NCBI GenBank assembly: GCA_009617715.1
Contig: VTFK01000169.1
Span: forward strand, 868,001-932,000
DNA from: Plectrocnemia conspersa
Lineage: Eukaryota; Arthropoda; Insecta; Trichoptera; Polycentropodidae
Reading direction: 5' to 3'
Length of the DNA stretch: 64,000 nt
In this document: positions 25,511 to 37,990 of the stretch, one piece after another
How the letters are laid out: each line of letters starts with the position of its first letter
Position numbering within the stretch: the first letter of the stretch is position 1
The notes under the pieces: generated by a model
What the model was told of the DNA's origin: nothing
The model's input: only the letters and a program-made list of their open reading frames with translations
Databases searched by the model: none
Program-made: the position numbers and the translations under genes

Positions 25511-25725
25511 ACAAAAAATATAATACAATAGTCGGACAATAAATAATGTAAATTTCTTTGAACAAAATATTTTATTTTTTTAATAACATAACTACGAATT
25601 GGCTTGTACTCTTAGGGTCTTAAGCAAAGAAAAACAATGCCTATTGCTATATTTTCTATTATTACAATATAAATCTCTAGTGCGATTGAAGTATTACGCT
25701 TGTATTAAAAACAAAACCAGTGAAA
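25511..25725. other. AT-rich spacer
   Basis: AT-rich filler without recognisable features. Confidence 0.5.
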
Positions 25726-26070
25726 ACTAGTCAGTTTCGTTATATCGAACACGCCCGCAATTATTCAAACATTGAATCGAATCAATCGGCAGACATTTTG
25801 CACGCGGTTGATTGATACAGCACTGGCCAAAAGTTCTGGGACCACTCCGACCGAAGGACCCTCCGCCTGGGGCCCTATATTTTCGGGCCCACCCTGTCGG
25901 GATATGGGGGTTTCCCAGGGGTTGTTTTACGCGGGCGAAGCGCGGATTACTGAATAATCGGTTTAACGATGACGGCTTAAAACACATTTGGTTTTCGTTT
26001 TAAAACAACTCTCACACAGTCCGTCTGCGCGGATCGGACTGGACCCAAAGCTTCCGTGATTGGTGAGCTT
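25726..26070. promoter_or_regulatory. Candidate regulatory island 13 with Exd/Hox-like site
   Basis: One of the most GC-rich blocks in the window. It contains TGATTGAT (25809-25816), the core of a composite Extradenticle/Hox site, an ATCAATC word upstream, and GGATTA followed by ATAATC near 25944-25960. It shares CGGACTGGACC with island 6. Frames of 61-86 codons cross on both strands but encode nothing recognisable. A conserved enhancer is the most economical reading. Direct evidence is lacking. Confidence 0.35.
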
Positions 26071-27775
26071 AGTGATAAAATATTATTTTTAATTTATATG
26101 CTCGATTTCCAATGCAACTGTGGTAATGATAAATAATTTGGTGGAACTATATATTGTACTATATTGCCTATTTTAATTGTATAAAAAAATTATACAATAA
26201 ATTTTGACTGAAATATTATAATATGAATTAAAAACAACCTGTTCAATTTACGTTGAAAAGCATTTTGCATAATTAAGTGCAAAGTTTCAGAAATCAAACT
26301 TTTTTGTTTATATTGTACTTAAGATGCTGAATTAAAATCGTTTTTCTTGCATATATGTATACATCTATTTATCTTACATATACATTTATCTATAATAGTA
26401 AATTAATTTCATAACACTAATATAAATACAAAACAATTAAAACTCTTCTGTATAACAAATCACTTCCTAGCAATTAAAGTTTATTTTTGTCGTTAGAAAT
26501 GTTGGTGGGCGCAATTCGAATCCCTTTTTGATCCTATCCCTAATTCCGTACAGGTGTTTCGTACAATAAATATAGAGTGTACGAAATCGAAAAATACGTA
26601 ATATAACAACACACCCAACAATTAATACCCGAGCGTTTTACAAATGGTACTTTTATTGCTTTATGGTTTTGTACCTTTTAAATGGCTTTAGCATAATGCA
26701 AAGCCTACTTCATTTGGCCGTATAAAATAATGCGTAAATTATTTAACGCTTTATTATTAAATTATTCATGTTTAAAATCGTACAAGTACTACACGTCAAA
26801 ACCATAATCCAAATGACAATCAACTATTAATTTGTCACATGATAATTAATTAGGCTACTATGAAATTAATAATGACATTGCATTTGATATTCAATGGATT
26901 TTTAACTGTTATTAAATACTTTTTTATTTTTAACTACAACATATTTCATGAATTTTTTAACACTAATAGAATAATCATCCTTTATCATTTTCTCCCAATC
27001 ATCATTTAGCGAATCCTTTATTTATTGATAAAATGTATAGCATTAGTTCTTTACAGTGGTGTGGTTAAAAAATAAAATATATTTATTTTTTTATTGTAAA
27101 TCTGACCATCATGACTTGACAAGTTTGCGTCATGATACAAACAATACAAAACACAGTTATGGCGCACAACTAAAATATATGAGCTTCATCCTACATATTA
27201 TTTCCAGTTCCTTGAACTTAAAAACATAAAAATTAAATCGCTTAAAAATAAATACATAAAAATTCAATAGTTAAAAACTAGAAATATCATAGCTGACACG
27301 GATCAGGATAAGGTAGAAATGTTAGATGACGCTTTAATATGAACGTATGAACTTACTTAAAAATCTTAAATACTCTAAAACTGAAAACAAAGTAAATGGA
27401 TAAATTAGAAAAATAGAAGAATAAGCTGCAGAAAAGGATTTAATTTGTAGAACTAGCTCATCGTAATATTTAAATGTTAATAAAAAAATTCTACAATAGA
27501 TAGATTAAATAACACGTTGATTAAACACTTTCCTGGAATTTGCATTCATTACTTAACAAACATATTTAAAGCCCGCCTATCTTTTGGGTATTTTCCAACT
27601 GTCTGAAAAACCGTTTATTAGCTGCGAAGCATAATTTTTTATTTTAAACCATATATAGTATTTATCGGAGCTCTAAAGATAAATTCACACATAGAAAATC
27701 GTACCCGGTCTTCAAGCGTTCATTTATTATATATTATCAGTCATGATGAAAAATACGTAAACGAGTAAATGAACT
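26071..27775. other. AT-rich spacer
   Basis: AT-rich filler. Slightly more complex patches lie at 26500-26640. An ATCATGAC/GTCATGAT inverted pair spans about 27108-27138. No gene recognised. Confidence 0.5.
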
Positions 27776-28060
27776 CTTTGTTTCCTGACATTAGGAATCG
27801 GCCGTCTATTTCCTAGTACCTGTAGTCGCGAAGCAAAGTTTTAAAGTACGCTTATGAAGCAATATTTCACTAACGCGGCAGCTTACCAAACAAATTTAAC
27901 ATAAATTAAACACTTCCTTCCGCCGACGAATTAGTGAACCCAAAGTTCTCCCCTCGGCGCTTCCTGAATTTCCATGGATCGGAAAGCGTTATCGGTATAA
28001 GTAACTGCGCGTTAAGTTTCTTCTACAACAGGTGAACGATGTCGGACACGTTTGCAATTT
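27776..28060. promoter_or_regulatory. Candidate regulatory island 14
   Basis: GC-richer, non-repetitive block with no open frame longer than a few dozen codons. It includes a GACGAATTAGTG homeodomain-like word near 27930 and a CAGGTG E-box core near 28030. Confidence 0.3.
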
Positions 28061-29747
28061 ATAAATTACTCAAACTTTTCGTTAATGTATTCCTGAATAT
28101 TCTGGGTGAGTATAAGCATAAATTTAACTGTATTTGAACATAAACGAAATAAAATTCATTTTTATCACTTAAATATTTGTAGCTTTATTAATATAAAAAT
28201 TTCAACTTTAAGCTAATCGCAATTTGAAATTCACTCGATAACCTTAAAATTGTATAATATTATATTAATTAGTTTTTTTTCCGTACAAAATTTCCAGATA
28301 TTTTGATTTTCTGACTTATCTTGGCAATAAGTTATTTATATTACATTTCTGTTTCTAATTAAAATATAAAATAAAATATATTGTAACACATTTTTATCAT
28401 ACTTTTTCATAATCGCAATTTAATTTCTTTTAACACCCATCTACATTGTATGTATTTTTATGCTTTGAAATCGTTTCCATCGTTCTACCCTACATCATTT
28501 TTAACCTATTAAGTTGCAAATTCTGCATTTAAAATTAAAAATGTTCACAATAGATAATGTAAAACAGCTCCATTAAATAATAAATAATTATCAAAGCTTT
28601 TTTACTTTACTTCATGATAATAAACATAATATTATAATTTCTTTATTAGTAACATTATCCATTACGATCTAAATGAATTACTATGTTAGTTCTATATATG
28701 AATATACTTAAGGCATCATTCATAAAAAGGTAACACTAGTGCTTTTAAATCGATCAATATTTAGTACCGTTTTTATAAACTTTTGCATTAAAATTCAGAC
28801 GTGTTTGAAATTTTTAATATTAGTCTGAATTTGATATTGTGTATCAAACTCAGTCTAAAAATGATTGGAAAACTGTTATTAAAATATGCTGAGTTAATTT
28901 ATGTAAATGCAATTTAATTTCCCAGGCTTCAATTGTACTACAAAGTTCACATTTTTGTAAATATTTTAGCAGTAATCGTTTTTTGCCACCCTGTATATCC
29001 TATTGTATTTTTTAGAATCGTTTATTCATGAAGATTAAGCCCGCGTCTGAAATTCATGAAGTGCCTTCACTCTCTCATTTGAAATTCAGAGTGTATAAAT
29101 CAGACGTCAATACTTTTTAGCGATTTTCGCGATAAGCCGAAAATGGCAGAAAAAGCGCCGAGAGTGGGTTGGTTGGTTCACTCAAGTTAATATACAATAT
29201 ATATATTTTTTGACAATTTTCATTTTCGTCAAATCGAACGATAAAGTGACAGGAGGATTTTGGCAATTGACGAGCATATTTATATACGGGAGAAAATTAT
29301 TTTGTATTGATGTACTGTACTATGTATTATTTTTGCAACACTTTTGAACGATGATAAAGTATAGATTGTAATTTACTTATTCTTAGTTTTTGATTTAAAA
29401 TTATAGTAACGATTTTATTGTTTAATATCACAGTAATTATATTAATATGGATTAGAATTGTTTTTGTGATATTTTACCTTGAACCCCATATCTTTCATAA
29501 CAATATGACACTAGATACGGTAGCTCGGTAGTCTTTATAATTTATAAAATAAAAAATAATGATGATAAATATTATATAGATATATACAGTAAATACATAA
29601 ATGTATATAAAAGTCAAACACGATAACTTAATCAAATGTTGATTTAATGTGCTCGTTTCGAAGAATAGTTATAATACATAGGTGCATTGTGTTATTGAAA
29701 CAAAACGTTAAAGAACTAAATATATTCATATTTATTTAATATTGTAT

Positions 29748-29779
<32 letters not shown>

Positions 29780-30400
29780 ATAGATAAAATTTATTTACAA
29801 GCAACATTCATATAAAAATAAAAAAATATTCTGTACTTCTTGAAATTTAAGTTCCACAAGACTCCAGGAAATAATAAACCTATTCAGTTCTTGTTTTATA
29901 AAGAAACATTTGCTCATAATAAACGTTAACATTACAATCTCCATATTTTTTAACTGCCCAAAAAACTCTTATTAAAGTACTTTTCTTTCTGTTTAAAATT
30001 TGGTTACTGTCTGCCAAATTATGCTTTTATATAATATTTTTTAAGCATATGTGAAGGACTTGAGTAATCGGTTGTATGAGATAGTTTGTATTTGTATGAA
30101 AATTATGATGCAACTATCAAATTAAATAGTGTGTATTTTACTGTAGTAAAGTGCTTAAATCATGAACTCAAAAAGAAAACCTGCACTTGAATTTAAAAAG
30201 TCTGATTTATAGTGCATATCACTGCATATTAATATGAACTAAACTAAAGAATATAAATTAATGTATTAAATGTTTTAAAGTCAGATTTTCATAATAAAAT
30301 AATACGTTTTATAAAAAAAAGTTTAATGATGTCATTTCATTACTAAATTAAAAAATATTCGTTTTTGCACATTGTGTAACGTAGATGTGTAATGATTAAT
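28061..30400. other. Long AT-rich spacer
   Basis: AT-rich filler. A short balanced patch at about 29030-29180 could be a small island. A TA-rich microsatellite lies at about 29744-29782. No gene recognised. Confidence 0.45.
29744..29782. repeat. Short TA-rich microsatellite
   Basis: Two (TA)n runs joined by AATA. Simple-sequence repeat of no evident function. Confidence 0.85.
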
Positions 30401-31240
30401 CAGAGAAGTGACGTGAGTTCATTCGCGCGTCACACAGGATTTCATCCACATTTCTCTTTCACATAATTTCAACATATGTTAGAGAGTCGTTCCGGCAACA
30501 AGAAACAGAGACGTTCGTAACTTTTGACGGGTTCGCATAAAGTCATAAGGAAAAAGATAACTTTGTCTTGCGGCATCGTCCCTCGTCTCCGTTTCGCTAC
30601 AAAAGGATTCGGGACCACTTTCGAGCTATTTATATTTATGTATACCGTCCATACATATGTATGCATTATCAAAATAATAAAAAAGAGTAGCAGTAGAAAA
30701 AGAAGAAGAAGAAGAAGAGCGAGTACCCCTGGGAAATGTTACAAAGGGCCGGTGTCAAAAGGACATATCAAAGACAGTGCGCCGATATCAGGCATAGGGG
30801 GCAAAACCATAGGTATGTATGCGCCACTTTGTTATCAAAGTTTTTCCATTCTAGACTTTCTATCCCTATCGCAAAATTTTCCACTCTTTTTCTCTTCATA
30901 CCAGACCGCGCTGTAATTCCATACGTCAACATTGTTCGCCATTAACACGGCGTTTTCCTTTGAATTTTCCCCGCTATAGAACGTAACACATCGCCCGTGA
31001 AATTTTATACCCGAATTCCGCGGAGCCCTTCTCCCATATTGGACCACTTACTGCACACTTCTTATTTCTCCCCCTTCATTATATTTTTTTGTGCTGAAAA
31101 TCGTATTTGTTTCCGTTTTCAGATTTTGCTTCAAGATCCGATTTCGGCGCGCCCTAATTGACGGCGTTTATACATAATGGTCGTAGAGTACGTGTAACGC
31201 GATATGTCGCCCCCTAAAACAAAACCTTCTATAGAAAAGT
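30401..31240. promoter_or_regulatory. Candidate regulatory island 15 (long)
   Basis: About 800 bases of more balanced sequence. It includes an AGAAGA-type trinucleotide run at 30698-30720. Frames of 67-130 codons are open on both strands (30469-30672 minus, 30524-30916 plus), but the plus one owes its charged stretch to the trinucleotide run and has no recognisable domain. I treat the block as non-coding. A rapidly evolving exon cannot be excluded. Confidence 0.25.
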
Positions 31241-32990
31241 CAGGAAAATAGGTCCTTAATCTATTTAAATCACATTTTTAAGATACTTCTATTTATCCGA
31301 TTTGATTCAAAGACCTATGTTTATTATATTAAATCTGACATGTTTGTCTATGTTAGTGTCCACAATCAGTCGCCTCATTATTCTATTAATTATGCTGTCC
31401 AAAAAATCGAACAAATATCTTCGTCATAACTGATGATATCACTTTTTTAACAAATACTACTCATTTTATTAAATATTTGTTATTCTGTTTTAATTAAATT
31501 TTCGGTGCAATAGCAAAAATATAAATAATAAACATTTTTAATAATGACTAAATATCTTAAGTGAAGCTATAAATCATTCCATAAATTAAGCTATAAATCA
31601 ATAGCTAAAAAATAAATTAAGGCAGACAATATTATAACAATAGCTTATCTTTGGACAAAATAAATGACAGAGATGTCATTGATAAAAAAAAATATTTAGC
31701 ATAAAAAATCTATATTTGTTTTATTTATCTATAATACAATTACGGTAAAATATTGTGTTTTTAATGCATTATTAAATGTGAAAACAATGAAAATAAAACT
31801 TAGTAGCTGCATTGAGTGTTTTTTAGAAAAAATATTACACAAAAAACTCTCGAGATAATTGAAGGTTTCTTTAGAATTCACATGCAATTTTTTTTTTGTA
31901 AAAAACATAAATTTATACAATTATTTTTAAATGATTTACAACTAATTAATTCACAGCTGCGTTCATAGCAGGTAGTTAAAAAAGGGACAGGATTTTAGGA
32001 TATTTAACTTTGGGTTTTGCTAGTTACCAAAAAAATAAGAATGCAAGGAATAATGACCTAAGATTAAGAAGAATATGTTCCCCGGATAAATGAAACAAAT
32101 TTAAACGTTTGCATGTAAATGCTATATAAATTACAATAAGATATTGATGTTTTATTTATTGTTTTACCATTCATCGCATTTGATTATCTTTTAAATATTT
32201 ACAATTATAGAAATAACATGCATTGTAAATTAATTCAATAAATATACAAATATACTCAATACTGTAATAAAAAAATTATATTAAATATCACATATATTTT
32301 TTATGTCTACTTTTTTAGATAATTCTTGAGAAATTTGGGTTAGAATTAATTTTTTCGAGTAATAAAAAATATTGCATAATCAAAATCATCAAATTCATCG
32401 AACAGATAAATTAATATATCACATATTGTTTTAAAAATATATATTTGATAAACAATTTAACCTTTTCATTGCGTAATTTGGAAAAGGTATATCGCATTAA
32501 TAAACTAACTTTAAATAATTTATTTTTGGAAAATAAATAAATAAGAATCATCTCTTATATTAAATAAATGGTTGGTTTACTCACTCATTTAAAAATATTT
32601 TGCAGGCTGACATTAAAGACAATCACAAAATAGAAAAATAAAATTATAAATACTTAGATAATTATCTTGGCATAATAACAATAACTTTAGAACAGATTTT
32701 GATGTGTGAAAGAGTCAAATACTAAAGTAAGGAAATACTCTCAATTAAATTATATTATAAGCCCTTATCATAATAGAAAATGTATATAGTGAGTATTTTT
32801 TGAAGCAGAAAAAAAAACAAAAAACATCTATGCTATAGAAAAAAAATATAAAAATTGCAAATAAGTAATAAGCATAAATCTCATCTTTATATTAAATCGT
32901 TGTAAAGTGTTAATATTTTAGAAGCAATACCATTTTTTTCGGCAAATATTCTTTTATTTACTTTATAAAGGCAGACTTTACTTTAAGCTT
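31241..32990. other. AT-rich spacer
   Basis: AT-rich filler. The short minus frame at 31729-31920 is F/L/K-rich and unrecognisable. No repeat family identified. Confidence 0.5.
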
Positions 32991-33640
32991 TGTGAGCTTT
33001 TTTAATTAAACCGAATAAAAGCAAAGCACGCAATTAAGCAAAGTCCGATTGAAAAGCGATTTAAAAAAGTGTGTATACAATGTACCGACAAAGCCCCCGA
33101 CTTGTTCGAAGGGCACAATAGAAAAAAAGAGTGCTGAAAAAAAATGTTGAAAAAAGTGTTTTCGTCCGCAGTCTAATAAAAATGTAAAAGGGCCGCTAAT
33201 GCCTTGTTTCACTTGATAAATCGAAAGTTTGCACAGTTCGAGAGATGTGATCATCCACCTGGTGTACACCACCCCACCCATCACAAGAGGGTAATGAATT
33301 TATTGTGATTCGATAATGGAAATAGGAGTCTAGGGCAAAAGGTAAACGAAAGATAACAGGTATTAAATCACCGCCTGGGCTTTGTCTGCCCGGAATCTTT
33401 ACAGCCATTTTCTAAAGCGGGCTATTTGTAGCGAATAATAATTTCCACTCAAATCAAAATGGCTTATTTGCCGAATAGGCTCCCTTTTATATTTATGGTG
33501 TACTTTGAAACGCGAAAATCGCAAGATTAACAACGGCCCAGATTTAATTTCGTTAGATTTAGAGTCCCGGTAGTAGAAACTAGGGGGTCGATTAATTTTG
33601 CTTAGGCGTACATACGTTTCAATAGTCGTTGTAAGAAAAG
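32991..33640. promoter_or_regulatory. Candidate regulatory island 16 (long)
   Basis: About 650 bases of complex sequence. Features include CACCTG (33256-33261) running into the perfect palindrome GGTGTACACC (33261-33270), an ATAAATCG word near 33215, and homeodomain-type TTAATT words at both ends. Two overlapping minus-strand frames (33006-33408) are not recognisable proteins. Confidence 0.33.
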
Positions 33641-34790
33641 ATTATTAATTAATCATATTGAACTCGTTCTACTCTTTCAACTTCACGTTTAATTTCGAAA
33701 TGTACTTAAAAAAAAATATTTTTGCATATGTACAATATATATACAGATATATTCAATTGCACCTTATTATATTATACTTTCATTCAAAATGTTTGCAAAA
33801 TTATGTTTATGTTACATACTGTTGGCAACTAAAAGCACTTTCTATGTCAAGTTATAAAAATGGTGAAAAATTTGCCATTTTATTTAATTCAACTTAATGA
33901 ATTAACGTACGTTATTAAAAAGGTACTTCTATTTTATTTTGTGAGGGTTGAGTGTGAAGAAGGGATAAAGGAAGAACTACTTTGATAGCGTAATTTGTAT
34001 CTCCTAGATTTTCGAAGTACTTAATTGTTATTTCCTAGAACATGAAATTGAATTAAGAAAATTTATCGAAATATGTACAGACGGGTGTGCTAAAAATATT
34101 TTAAATATACATACATAATTTACTTATTTTAAGAATGTTTTAAAAACAACTTGAAAGTTTTGAAAATGTAGTCAACCAAAATACGAAAACGGACTGATTC
34201 TCAAATAAGTTCTAGATCGCAAAACCAGAATTCCTAGAGAATAGTTTTATTGTCAACATCACTACTTAATAGCTTAAAAATATGCTTAGTGGCATACAGC
34301 TTTCTGTGAGAACTAAGCCAATCGTATCCCAACGCTCATTAAAGAAACACACGGGGATACAAGAACGGATAATAACCAAATATTATTCTATAAAGGTATC
34401 GCAAGAACCTTTTCTAAACTTTTGATTAAGAAAGAGTATTTGTTTATTCAGGGATTCAAATTTATAGATCACGATTCAATAAATCTGTGAACTAAAGCGT
34501 CATAGGGGTCGCGAGTAACTGATAAAGTTTTTTATTGGTATTTTAACCACTTTTTTATCTAACTATTTACTCTGTTTATGTTTGCAAACAAATTACATTT
34601 AATTCGAAAATATTTTTAAAATATTTAACATAAAATAGCAATCTATAAAAATAATAGTAATGAATATTTGTATCAAAAAATTTTAATAAATATGAAATAA
34701 TCTTACCTATATTTGCATACTAGAAATAGGATGCATTTTTTATGTATATAAATTTTATAAGCGAGTATTTTCTAAAAAATGTAATGATAT
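33641..34790. other. AT-rich spacer
   Basis: AT-rich filler. A modestly complex patch is present at 34280-34410. No gene recognised. Confidence 0.45.
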
Positions 34791-34960
34791 TATAAAGTAC
34801 CGCTTGAAAGGCGGCGCTTTGAAAATTTCATTACAACCCCTAGACCTTTCACATGACGTAACGAAAATTCGCATAAAGCGAGTGCTTTGCTTATAGCAAG
34901 CCCATCAAAAAGCAAACGCGTATTACGAGCATTAGCATTTAGATTACTCAATATATTATT
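34791..34960. promoter_or_regulatory. Small candidate regulatory island 17
   Basis: About 170 balanced bases with a GCTTTGCTT/AGCAAGC partial inverted repeat near 34888-34902. No frame of note. Confidence 0.2.
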
Positions 34961-35458
34961 CAATAGTGCAGTGCTTTTACCAATACAAAATGACCAGCTA
35001 ATATTATTGGTACGGTATTATGTATATCAATATTGAAATACCAAATTGATATTACACATAATTTATTATATAAACAAATATTTAAGCTTAGTTCCTAATG
35101 GGTTATACAGAAATGCAAGTGAACTTTTGATTTTTATCTCAATTTAAAATATTTTCAAGCTAAAATAAAATTGCCTTGTAATATTATATCATGTGCATTA
35201 ATATTGGGATAAAAAATTGTTATTTTGCATAATAAAATAAACAAAGTAATGCTCGAGCTTAGTACTTAATGAATTATATATGATATGTAAATAAATATTT
35301 TATTTTCATTTCCATATATTTATTATAATTTTTCAATCCGTATGCTTTTAAGCTGAAATAATATTCATATATTAATTAAGAATAACTTTTTTATTCATTA
35401 ATATTAACATAAATAATAAGAAAAATATAAAATCAATAATACAAATTAATAAAATAGT
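34961..35458. other. AT-rich spacer
   Basis: AT-rich filler without recognised features. Confidence 0.5.
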
Positions 35459-35528
35459 TGGACCGCGTGGGATTTGAACCCACATCTCCTATTTTTGACA
35501 GGCGCTCTACGTATTGAGCTAACGAACC
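35459..35528 (-). pseudogene. tRNA-like sequence (pseudo-tRNA or SINE head)
   Basis: On the minus strand the sequence folds much like a tRNA. The D arm GCTC/GAGC follows a TA at positions 8-9. The T arm GTGGG/CCCAC encloses the loop TTCAAAT and so gives a B box. The acceptor stem GGTTCGT/GCGGTCC has one mismatch and wobble pairs. The anticodon arm is broken: CCTGT has no proper partner and the total length is 70 instead of 72-73. A working tRNA is therefore unlikely. It is a pseudogene or the tRNA-derived head of a SINE whose body I could not delimit. Confidence 0.6.
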
Positions 35529-36249
35529 AACCGGTATCTCATCATAAAATACACTTTATATTACAATATTGTACTGATAAAGATATCATGAATATAATCG
35601 CTAATTAAATTAATTTCTTACGATATTCCATTTATAAATATGATTCTAATCAATACGAATGAGTAATTTAATTGATAAGCTGTATGTACATACGTATATT
35701 GGATATGAAATTTAATGTTTAATATATAATACATATACATTTAGGTATTTTCCTAAATCCAATCTTTCGAAAATCTACCTGTAAATTTTTGTCTTTTGAC
35801 TTCGGAAGACACGGCGATATTTTACCACCAACTAACTGCTATCCTAAGAATAATGGTCTTGGCTGAGCTCTGATATAGGAAAACGACCAGGATTTTACAA
35901 TTGCAAATACATATATTTATATACGTGTGTATGTACATATATTAAACTTGCATAACGCATACACTGAATATAATATAGATAAGCCATATTTTTCATAGTT
36001 ATTATTTACTTATCTTAGTTAAATTTAAATTATAAATAAAAATATTAAAAAAAAGCACTGAAAAACTATTAAGTCAGAAGTGCACAAAGTAAAGAAACAA
36101 AAATAGTAGAAAATAAATCTTGATTAAATTGAGAACACTGCCATTTTCGTTAGGGTCCGCGTAACGATTTTTTTTTTGTATATTTAAAATGTGCTAATCA
36201 CGTTAATATCACTACAACTGGAGCATTTTTTTATAAATAACAATTTTAG
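35529..36249. other. AT-rich spacer between tRNA-like units
   Basis: AT-rich filler with a more balanced patch at about 35755-35900. No gene recognised. Confidence 0.45.
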
Positions 36250-36322
36250 TGCCGTTGCCGGGGCTTGAACCCGTAACTTTAGAATTACTATTCTGAGACG
36301 TTACAGACTACGCTATTTCGTC
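36250..36322 (-). pseudogene. Second tRNA-like sequence
   Basis: The minus strand carries an A-box-like TAGCGTAGTCTG with D stem GCGT/ACGT and a B-box-like GGGTTCAAGCCCC in a T arm with four good pairs. The acceptor stem hardly pairs, and the anticodon arm (AGAAT/ATTCT around four bases) has the wrong loop size. This is a decayed tRNA or SINE head. It has the same orientation as the unit 720 bases away but is not the same sequence. Confidence 0.5.
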
Positions 36323-36998
36323 CTTTATGTAATGTGCTAATTTCTACTTGTAATCGAACTATTAAAAAAAGTTGTAGAAATACATTAAACTCAACCTCAA
36401 ACTAGTTTTTTTTTAAATCTTCATAAATTTTTTGATAGCAACACACGGGTATAGCTCTCTTTGACGTAAAATACTTGTTACCTGCTATTACAGATGAGCA
36501 ACCCTTTTAAAATCGATCTGCTCCACCCAAGCGAATGCGCACAGTACTGAGATCAACGCTGTGTTGTAGCATGGGGTGATTAGTTTAAGGGGTGATATTT
36601 TGATATTCAAAATAATTTACCATGGAATTCAGCCTACGCTTTGTTCGGGTAAGTAATGATATAGAGGAAGATGGCTTTATACATTAACATCTTTGCCTAT
36701 AAGTTTATGGTGGACCAGTTTGAATATGTCGTCGTGGCTCTTTATTCATGCAGTTCATCTTGAGTCAAAATTTAGTAGGATTTTGTCTTGTATGAGACAG
36801 AAGCGAGCTTATTTTTTTGTAGCAACCTAGTTGATAGGCCAGTTAAAATATGGATCTGTAACCGAAGACAAAGAACATCAGAACTTAGTATATATTATAT
36901 AACCTGTACGAAGCATGCATTTGATCTTTCATTCGCAGAACGTGAGGCAAGCATCTTTGTTTTACGAACAGTGAAATCTGCAAAAGGTCAGTCGGTGA
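36323..36998. other. Spacer of mixed composition, possible decayed element
   Basis: From about 36480 the sequence is less AT-biased and reads like a worn transposon. A 72-codon plus frame (36788-37006) is not recognisable. It leads directly into the coding-like fragment that follows. Confidence 0.3.
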
Positions 36999-37133
36999 GT
37001 GATTAATACCTGCCGGCTGACCCAGAGAGCTGAAGGCGAATTGATACGCCGACGCCAACGTACGCGTTCTGTCCAGGAAGTACAGACAGATTCAAATCAG
37101 TATGTTGCTGCAGCAGCATTGATGTCAAATATA
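36999..37133 (+). pseudogene. Unidentified coding-like fragment
   Basis: After a stop at 36996 the plus frame is open to about 37170. Its first 45 codons have balanced composition and a charged, protein-like translation including LTQRAEGELIRRRQRTRSVQ, then an alanine run. There is no start codon near its beginning, and downstream it dissolves into AT-rich sequence. I do not recognise the family. A transposon ORF remnant is the likeliest origin. An exon with unseen borders or a chance frame are alternatives. Confidence 0.25.
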
Positions 37134-37480
37134 TTATTTATATACATACATAAATTATGTACAGCGTTTTAAATTCTTGGTAAAACAAATTGCTTCAAAA
37201 GTTTACATACTAATACTGAAATAAATTAAAGCAGCAATTTTTAATTTTTAATTAAATAATGAAAAATATATTTTTAATAAAAATATACAAATAATTTGTA
37301 TTGCATTTAAAAATATCACTTGAGTCAATGCCACTTAGGGTAATCCCAGTTTTATTATTCAAATACACTAATGTTAAACTCGTACATATTTCATGAAGCA
37401 ATGTGAAAATACCAAAGAAACAATGTCGAACCGAAAAGCCACACAGTGTAATAAAATATCCATATTTAGGCACAGTAAGT
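37134..37480. other. AT-rich spacer
   Basis: AT-rich filler with no gene recognised. Confidence 0.5.
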
Positions 37481-37990
37481 TAATGAACGTCTCAAAAGAG
37501 TAGGGAAGCGAAGGAAAAACATTTTTCTCGAACAAACGCGTGCGTAGTGTACCACAACAGGATATTTTTAATTAAAAAGAATAACAGCCAGAGAACATTA
37601 CGGTTCCTTCGAGTCTTAAATTTATGCCGGTTTGCATTAAGGCATATTATAAGCGAACCTAGTAAGAGAGCAAGAGAGAGAGAGAGAGGAGCGAATTCAA
37701 AGTAATGCAATAATCCCCGTAATGAATACCTTTCATGTAAACAATAATAAACGCGGATTTGCCCGACGGGGGTGCAAAACGGGCCAAGGTACGCAGGTAC
37801 ATAGTTGGCTTGAAGAGTTCTAAAGTCAAGAAAGGACGAACTTGGGCCTCCGTTAAAAATTAAAACTCTAGTTAAAACAAACAGGAGGGGAGCGCCGATA
37901 AATCCAACGATTTGTTTTAATTAGTTGGTACATTTTTAATTTTGTGTTTTATCGTCTTAGTGTCAACGGTGAACGGTTGAATTAGAGAAG
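37481..37990. promoter_or_regulatory. Candidate regulatory island 18
   Basis: Includes a GA-rich tract near 37665-37690 and a GC-richer core at 37740-37900. It has GATAAATCC (37897-37905), a K50 homeodomain-like word, followed by TTAATTAG about 15 bases on. No usable reading frame or exon signals. Confidence 0.33.

Noticed and set aside
25163..25528. 121-codon minus frame as a gene
   Set aside because: The plus strand is open over nearly the same bases and neither translation has a motif. Compositional chance is simpler.
30524..30916. 130-codon plus frame as a gene
   Set aside because: Its charged middle comes from an AGAAGA-type simple repeat. The rest is unrecognisable and no exon borders fit.
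35459..35528. Functional tRNA gene
   Set aside because: The anticodon stem does not pair and the molecule is 2-3 bases short. The T and D arms alone fit a pseudogene or SINE.
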